Assembly (NCBI GenBank): GCA_934045905.1
Contig: OW203764.1
Coordinates: forward strand, 32,777,629-32,841,628
Length of the DNA: 64,000 bases
Reading direction: 5' to 3'
DNA from: Leuctra nigra
Lineage: Eukaryota; Arthropoda; Insecta; Plecoptera; Leuctridae
Made by a program: the position numbers and the translations under genes. Below are positions 57,171 to 64,000 of this stretch, one piece after another (position 1 is the first letter of the stretch; each line of letters begins with the position of its first letter). The notes under the pieces are model-generated. The model did no database searches. It worked only from the letters and a program-made list of their open reading frames with translations, and was not told the origin of the DNA.

Positions 57171-59195
57171 ATGAAAGTCAATCCTTGCATGTTTGAGACC
57201 CAAAATTCACCCCGAAGGGATGAACGCAGCACTTTGATATTTGGTTAGGTGTTGTCAGGTGGCTAAATATACCCGATAACCATGATTTTCAACTTTCATT
57301 TCTCACTGCATGTATGCCTGTCGACACCTCGTTTCGACCACTTAAGCCGTTGCGGTATAAGTCTCTGGTAGTAGCTCGCACGTTGTATTAGAGCGGTGCT
57401 TGGCAGCGTCGAGCTAGCGCCCGACTAGATATGTGCCCCTCCGTTAATTACACTGATGTCGTAGAGTGCATGTTTAATTTCATTCCGAAATACAAGTTGA
57501 GTAAATAATTAGTTCCGATTGTTTGAATAATTAGCTTCATCTTCGCCGCTGGTCTTGACTATTCTCCTCTTTTTATCACAACCTCCATTAGTTTACTGAG
57601 AACTTCGAAGGATTTTCTTCGAATCTCTGCGCGATTGGCAAACTGTATTAAGGTCATTCAAAGAAACAGAGCAAAAAGCATAATAATATGTCATCTGAAC
57701 TTGGTTTATTGACAGCTTAATGTCTGCACAAGACAAGGAGCTCGTCGCTTGTACTTAAGTATTACTCTGCCTCCTTTCGGGATCAAATCCCATCGCAAGC
57801 AAGTCAAACTCTTTGTTTTAGATTGGAGATCGAGAGTGTTTGCTATACCTTGATAGCAGTCAAAGGTTATCATACCGAAAGTCTTTTTATTTATATAGTA
57901 CTGAAATTTAATCGAAGAAAATGTATTGCATTCTTCTTGGACTTTCAAATAATGTAGATTGAACTGCTAAAACAATAGAGTCGATAAGGTATAAAAAGTA
58001 TCGGTTAACTTTTGGAATATAAAAGGAAATGTGAAAATGGAATGTCTTTGATAGGTATATTATAGAAGACCGTTCGTGAGCCTAACCATTTTTCACAAAT
58101 GCACTCGGTATGTTCAAAATTAAAATGCCGAATTTTTAAGTTGGAAATGTGCAGAAAGCGGAGATAATATTAAAAACCTCCGCTTTCCTTCACTTTCAGC
58201 ACATTTCCAACAAAATGTCAAAAGTCCGGCACCACAAAGATATGTTCAACCGCTTGTCCATTCCTTTGAAAGAAAGTGAGGATAACGACCAAACTCAACT
58301 CAAAGAAATGTCTATATCTCTTTTCCTTTCAACCCACAGCTAGCCGATACGTTCCATACCCTCATCGACATTATTGTTTTACGTGTTTCAATCCCATTTT
58401 TTTTAAGACCACGAAGAACTCCTATTATTTCAATTCGATCAAATTTCAGTGCTATTGGAAAATGAAGTCTTTGAACGGAAAACCTTCAGTCGTTGTCAAG
58501 GTAGCAAAAACATCTAGATCAAACGTTGAAGAGAAGCTCATTAAGAGCTCTATGTGTGGAGCTCAGGCTTGAAAACAACCAATCAGAGGAAAGCGGACGG
58601 AATTACATCGAGATGCTGAGTAAAATCCAATCTCAAGAGATGAAGTAAATCTCCAGATTAATCTTGCCACGAACAGAAACATACACGAGTGCGATGTAAA
58701 TCTCGCTGTCTTCGTCGATAAAACAGATCGTCTGCGTTATCGGCATGACTGATAAGTAGATGGCCGTGGAAGCATTGACTGATAAGCAGTGATTAGGACG
58801 CCTAAAATACTAATGCTCAGTTGTCGCGGATTAGGATTTCTGCCAGGGGGGTGGGGGGGCAAGGCAAGGAAAACAATTTTCCTCGGAATAAGGGGGGGGG
58901 GGGGGGCACCCAGCCCCGCAGGTCGTTTTTTAGTTTTCGGACACTGTCAAATCAATTTTGAGACGTTATGGGACGTATTTTGTTAAATTATTCAATATGT
59001 TTTATAATTTGACACTTTGGGGTGGTGGAAGGCGTGGCACCACCTTGCCCCGCAGTTTTTTTTGACACTTTGACTTTAACTTTTTTGAGTATTTTGCTTA
59101 CGAAATGAAACTAGACGTAAAACACCACCAAAAATGTATGTATTCCTGACATCTTCACTCTTCAGCAAAACTATTTTTCCTCGACTACATCACTG
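57171..59195. other. Probable receptor intron 1 or intergenic, no gene recognised
   Basis: G14 run at 58893-58906. One strong hairpin at 58140-58211 is listed separately. No exon supported. Confidence 0.4.
58140..58211. other. 72-nt hairpin with bulge
   Basis: GTTGGAAATGTGC at the left pairs with GCACATTTCCAAC at the right, and AAAGCGGAG pairs with CTCCGCTTT around a loop of about 14 nt; an ~11-nt bulge lies on the 3' side. Size is in the pre-miRNA range, but a degenerate MITE is equally possible. Confidence 0.5.
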
Positions 59196-59372
59196 CGGAT
59201 TTATTATAATCGTGTTTAACGTCGCACTGTTCTGCAACGAGGTTAATGGTGACTGATGACTGATTATGAATAAGATAGGGAGGTGGTGATGAATAGGTAA
59301 GAGTGGACGGTGTGTCGTGGCCTATCCCAGTATTGTCCAATTGACTGAGGTAAATCACGAGAATAAGTCACG
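59196..59372 (-). repeat. SINE-like repeat, copy 2
   Basis: The complement ends CTCGTTGCAGAACAGTGCGA then CGTTAAAC, as in the copy at 29107-29300. The 5' portion is diverged. Confidence 0.5.
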
Positions 59373-59559
59373 AAGGACCAAGAGCGTCCGGAGAATAGAC
59401 GGTTCAATGTTTCATATATAGTTTGGTTCAACGAATGTAACCGTGTAGACGCGAAATTTAGGGACGGCGCTAGGATTGGGCGCAGGAGATAATTTTGGAT
59501 AGGCGCGCACCCACCCAACATAATGACATCATCAAATAACACCGATAGACTACGTTTTT

Positions 59560-60331
59560 TAATATGTGTAAAAAATATTGGTCCAAATAACCATGCAAAG
59601 CTTTAAGTTGATCAATTGAACCTTTATGATTGAACTGTTCCGTGTTAATTTTCAAAAATCACAGGATCTCCTTCAAAAAATATACCTGAGACCATTCATA
59701 TGATATAAGTGTGTCTACACAATATCAGATCGACTGTTGAACGGTCATTATCAGTTTCATTTGCGTTTGAAAGTTTCTGCTCTAACTACCTTGCCTTGAA
59801 CTGAAGAGTCGAAGTCGCCGTGAATTTGACAGCCAACACGCTAATAGTCCGTAAAATGTCAATAACGTTTGGATTTAAACACAGATTAGTATGAAAATTG
59901 TCAAAAATGCAGATAATGTTGGACCCAACCATCATGCGAAGTTATAAGTTGATCGTTCAATCGGTTATAGTTTAAATTTCTAAAAACACAGGAAAGATGG
60001 TTTTAAATTTTAACCAATGGGAGGATTTGGCTGAAACTTTGTTTGATTGGGTACAATGTTGGGGGTAATGACTTGTCAAAATTTCAATTTGATCAAAACA
60101 ACCAATCGAAAGTTAATTTTTTTTAAATTTGAACCAATCAATGGATTTCAAAAAAATTAGGGTCTGCAACAATCAGAAATGTTACGTACATGTGTGCAAA
60201 ATTTCAGCTCGATCGAAGAAAAACTCTGACCTGTATATCGTCAGTAACAGAAAAAAAAAAAACAAAAAAAAAAAAAAACAGAGGTCCGTGCCAAAAGAGC
60301 CAAATGGAGACGCTCGCTTCGCTCGCTCAAT
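59560..60331 (+). repeat. Repeat family A copy lacking its 5' end
   Basis: Starts within the body (TTGGTCCAAATAACCATGC) and ends with A-rich DNA, GAGGTCCGTGCC and CTTCGCTCGCTCAA. It carries the uninterrupted version of the sequence into which the foldback element inserted in copy 2 (near 59720-59745). Confidence 0.75.
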
Positions 60332-61300
60332 TAGAACGGGTTTAAATGATTTAAGTGATTTAAATGATTTTGAAATGAATGAACAAAAACGTGATTTATT
60401 AATAAAAAGAAAAGCACACATAATAATGCGCTGCAGCGAATTTTTTGGTTTTCGTCTACCTAGGACAGGTTTAAAATGATTTTACATTACTCCGTTTTAA
60501 AGGAAAACAGAAAAGTTCTTAATTTATATAGGTAGGTATGTAATAAAATTATACATAAAATAGCCGCGCAGCGAAACTTTTTGGTTTTGGCTACATTAAA
60601 ACGGGTTTTTTTAAATGATTTTACAAGGTACTGTATTTTTGATAGAAATCAAAAAAAGTCATTCAAACAAAAAAAATGCGGCGCAGCTATTTTTTGGTTT
60701 TCAACTCTACATTAGCACACATTTAAAATGTTTTTTTCAGGTAGGTACAATAATTGTGAATGATTATTTGTATTAGGCTACCCAAGTGCGTACCCAGCAT
60801 GAAAAATCCTTTGGGGGCCAGACATTACTAATATTTTGAAAAATGACAGTGTAAAACAGGGGTTCGGGGGCGCAGCCCCCGAGAAAATTTTGGATCAAGG
60901 TCAATCATTAAGGTGCAATTTTGAATCACAATGTATAGCTATTTTGGGAAATTATAAATTACAAAATATCAAAAAATTAGACTAAGAGGTTAAAGAAATT
61001 TTTTTGAATTTTAACTCAATTCTAAACAATTTGGAACGTTTTTGACATGATCTATCTATTTTTAAGTTTTTTTCCCCAAATATTATTTTAAATGTGATTA
61101 TTTTCTTAGATGAAATCCTGATTTCGGTGGGGGCCATGGCCCCCTCGGCCCACCCCTGAATACGCCCTTGAGGCTACCCAAGGACGGGTTTAAAATGATT
61201 TTGGTGCAATTATTAATTCAATGGATTCAATGGATTCATGTTCGTTAATTTACATCCATCAAAAATTATACACAGACAAAATGTATCTCAGCGATATTTA
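60332..61300 (+). repeat. Degenerate ~125-bp tandem array
   Basis: Units marked by CGGGTTTAAAATGATTTT-like words near 60338, 60464, 60603, 60715 and 61185, alternating with GCGCAGCGAATTTTTTGG-like words. It starts at the 3' end of a family A copy and is split by the hAT-like MITE. Confidence 0.6.
60783..61170. mobile_element. hAT-like MITE with perfect 8-bp duplication
   Basis: 388 bp, ends CAAGTGCGTA and TACGCCCTTG, flanked by AGGCTACC at 60775-60782 and 61171-61178. Contains GGGGGCGCAGCCCCCGAG and GGGGGCCATGGCCCCC palindromes. No transposase. Confidence 0.85.
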
Positions 61301-63930
61301 AATTTCCTATGCTTATTTGCTGACAATAAATTACTATTTTCAATCCAGCATGCAGGAGCATGAAAGAAAATACAGAAGATGATTCTCTAACAGTTATCCT
61401 GTTTTTATGATTCATCAAATCCTTTCAATAAGTACTAAAAATGGGTCAATTCAATATTATTTCATAAATATTTTAGTATCCATCCACCCACCGAACCTGG
61501 AACCATCAAACAGTTTTTGCAACCAACCACCCACCTATAGTCCTAACACTTAAAATATATCAATTGCATTAGCACAAATGTTAATGTTCACTGCATACAT
61601 TTCTTGATAAAAAATCTTTTGTTCCCTTTCCTTTATTGATATTTACCTACAATCTATGATGATACTATGATGTTACTGCTTGCTGTGCAGCAATACAACA
61701 TATACACCCTCATCACCATGTTTGTGTGAATACATTATGTTGGATTAGTGGATAATGTATCACTGTTACATTATAAAATGTGTCGCAAGGTGGGTAGGTC
61801 CCCTGGCGGGAACCACCCACCCCCAAAAAATGACTGTGCTTGAGCACCAAATTTAGATAGGTCGGCACGCCACTGGCTGGAGGTGACACTCGGTGGGGGG
61901 GGGGGGGGGGGGGGGGGGGGACAAATTTTTATTGACCCTTGCGCCTGACTTCTACTTTTTCATACAATTTAAGACGTTACTCAGTGGTCTCAAATTCTAA
62001 GGAACTTCTTAATTCTTTAGTTTATGAAATCGTCGAAGTTTCTCAGCGCAAAATCAAGGCAATGGGGGGATCCAAATCCCTCAATTTTATTTAAAAAAAA
62101 AGGAATACATACCTGATTTTTTTACTGGCAGTCCGTTTTACATGGTTCAACTGACATATGCGGCGTTTACAGAAGCGCGAGAAGCGTTTTGCGTTTTTTC
62201 TTCTTTTACAAGTCTGCCGCGAGTAGTTGCTGGATTTGTGATTGGTTCAGACTTGAATCTACGCAAAACGCTTTCCGCTTTCAGCCATTAGGTCCGTATT
62301 TGAAATTTTGTCTTCCCACTTAATAATTTTAAAAAATCAGATAGTAACGACCCATTACAGCCTAATAGACTAAATAATGCCGCACACTGGAGTTCATTAT
62401 GACCTCTGGTACGACCTCAAAGTGTTAAATACGATATTTTTACGATATTTTACTAAAAATATCGTGTTGTTTACTGTTTTCATGAAAACAGTAACAACAG
62501 GCTTCTTGAAGTCTATTCTTTGACTAAATAGTTGGATAAACAACAGGAAAATCTGTGAATTTTGAATTGAAAATGTCAGTGTCAACCACGGATCTAATAA
62601 AAATATTTGATTTATTAGGAATGAATGTAGTCGCCAAATATTTAGCGGAATAAGGTAGCCAAAGGCCAAGCCAAAGGCCACTGCAGGAAGGGTTTAAATT
62701 GTCGAATTACCTACATCAAATATTGTGTCTGTAGCACTGTCTGTACTCGGAAGCAGAGAAGAATGAGAATGCAATTGTCAATGCAAAGTAAGTTAGGTAA
62801 TACCCAATAATTTCTCAGAGATTCGTTTTAGGAAAACCATAGAAAGAAAGCAGAACTCTTATTAGATTTCTTCTTACATCCTGGCTCTCAACAAGATATA
62901 AAAATAACCTCACTGTATTTCACTGCAAGTACAATGTTGACAGACAGACACACACTCTACAGTTGACCATACATTGTCTTTTGTTTTCTGACGTAGTAGG
63001 GGGAGGAGTTCTACAGCGGTCAATTAATTTTTATTATAGTTCTTTTAACTCTCAAGTTCGAATTTGACTTTACTAAAAAGTGATATGAAATTGTTATTAT
63101 ATATTCAAGTATCAAGTGGAAAAGTGAATACAAATTAGATTATAGCTTTCGTCATTAATTACATTTTTTTTTAATTTTTTTTGCCTGAATCGAGGTTTAC
63201 TTTTATGTGTATTAAAAAGTAGTTAAAACATAATACATTTACAACGAACTCATAAAATATCCGAGAGTATATAAATGAAGAGGGCGCAGCAAATCCAATT
63301 TTGAGATTTTAATTAAAATATATATGAACTGCTGGCACTAAAACTGTTAATCAAATACTTGCTTCGCAATCTAAAAACTCAATTTATATTCAATATTAAT
63401 ACCGAATGTCAGCATCGGTCTCCTGACATTCCATGAATATATTTTTTTCTCACTTACATGTTCAGTAACGTACAAAACACAAGAACGTTTCACGCAATTG
63501 GCCGTTGTCTCACACAAATTCAACCAATAGCAGCAGAGGTCAAGTCGACAATCACGAAAACGGCATTTTTAATTACAACCGCGAATTTAACCAAAGGAAT
63601 CCAACAAAAAATAATTCGCCTACGGTTCATAAAATAACCAGAAATAGTAAAACAAAGAATCTACCTCATAATTCACGCGACCACGGGAAATAAATTGTGG
63701 ACATATTTCTAAAAGAACATGGTTTATTAATCGTTTAATAAGGGCGAGATTAAAAGTGTCAGAGTGGATGAGACATGTGGCATTTGAGAAGACCCAAAGC
63801 AATTTACATTCTGTCAAAAGTAGCTCCGTGTACTTGTGAAGAACTCGAGAACAATGATTATAAATAACGGAATAAAGACGTCGGCCGTCTCTTACCGAGA
63901 CCACTTTTATTACCAGACAGAGGTTCAGTA
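61301..63930. other. Right-hand intergenic or intronic DNA
   Basis: Apart from the G26 run, only an imperfect inverted pair (GCGTTTTGCG near 62190, CGCAAAACGC near 62264) is seen. No exon recognised. Confidence 0.4.
61895..61920 (+). repeat. G26 homopolymer
   Basis: 26 consecutive G, the longest run in the window. Its true length may be an assembly estimate. Confidence 0.9.
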
Positions 63931-64000
63931 ATAATTCACCGCGAGTGTACGCCGCCGCGACGTCGAGCGCCGGCTTCCTGAGCCGCCTAAACGCCGCGGA
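63931..64000. other. GC-rich right edge, possible exon or promoter
   Basis: The last 65 bp jump to high CpG content, open in more than one frame on both strands. Could be a 5' exon, a promoter or another GC-rich receptor exon. It does not resemble the expected next receptor segment (end of TM2 to TM3). Confidence 0.3.

Overview
The window is animal nuclear DNA, almost certainly from an arthropod and probably an insect. It has short exons with GT/AG introns, an AT-rich and repeat-dense background, the first coding exon of a pyrokinin/neuromedin-U-type neuropeptide receptor, and many short inverted-repeat transposons. The organism is not identified. The frequent scattered TAGGTAGGTAC-type words remind me of hemipteran genomes, but that is only an impression.

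Layout. (1) 780-12460, minus strand: a ZC3H11A homologue (three CCCH zinc fingers, nuclear mRNA export). Five coding exons are visible and the gene runs off the left edge. Its 10-kb third intron holds a copy of interspersed repeat family A, a 1.4-kb foldback element and a complete Ty3/gypsy retrotransposon (6968-11419) with two apparently identical 192-bp LTRs, a 5-bp target duplication and an open 1328-aa gag-pol. (2) 12461-13174: a 714-bp divergent promoter region with a doubled ETS-type motif. (3) 13175-18021, plus strand: a complete three-exon TAP26/CCDC59 (Fyv7-family) gene for ribosome biogenesis, with MITEs in both introns. (4) 18-48 kb: a transposon graveyard without a recognised gene. 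The most striking element is a 1813-bp foldback (21268-23080) whose arms are tandem ~136-bp units; it has a 9-bp target duplication and sits inside a family A repeat. (5) 48379-48694, plus strand: receptor exon 1, with a CpG-rich block about 6 kb upstream (42110-42335) that could be its promoter or 5' exon. (6) 48.7-64 kb: probably receptor intron or intergenic DNA. It includes a ~99% identical 405-bp inverted repeat around a purine-rich spacer, another family A copy, a degenerate ~125-bp tandem array split by an hAT-like MITE, and a GC-rich right edge.

The ZC3H11A and TAP26 homologues are both housekeeping RNA-biology genes (mRNA export, pre-rRNA processing) in head-to-head arrangement and may be co-transcribed. 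The receptor is unrelated to them. Most of the remaining structure is layered mobile DNA. Several insertions can be checked inside the window, because an uninterrupted paralogous copy of the target is also present.
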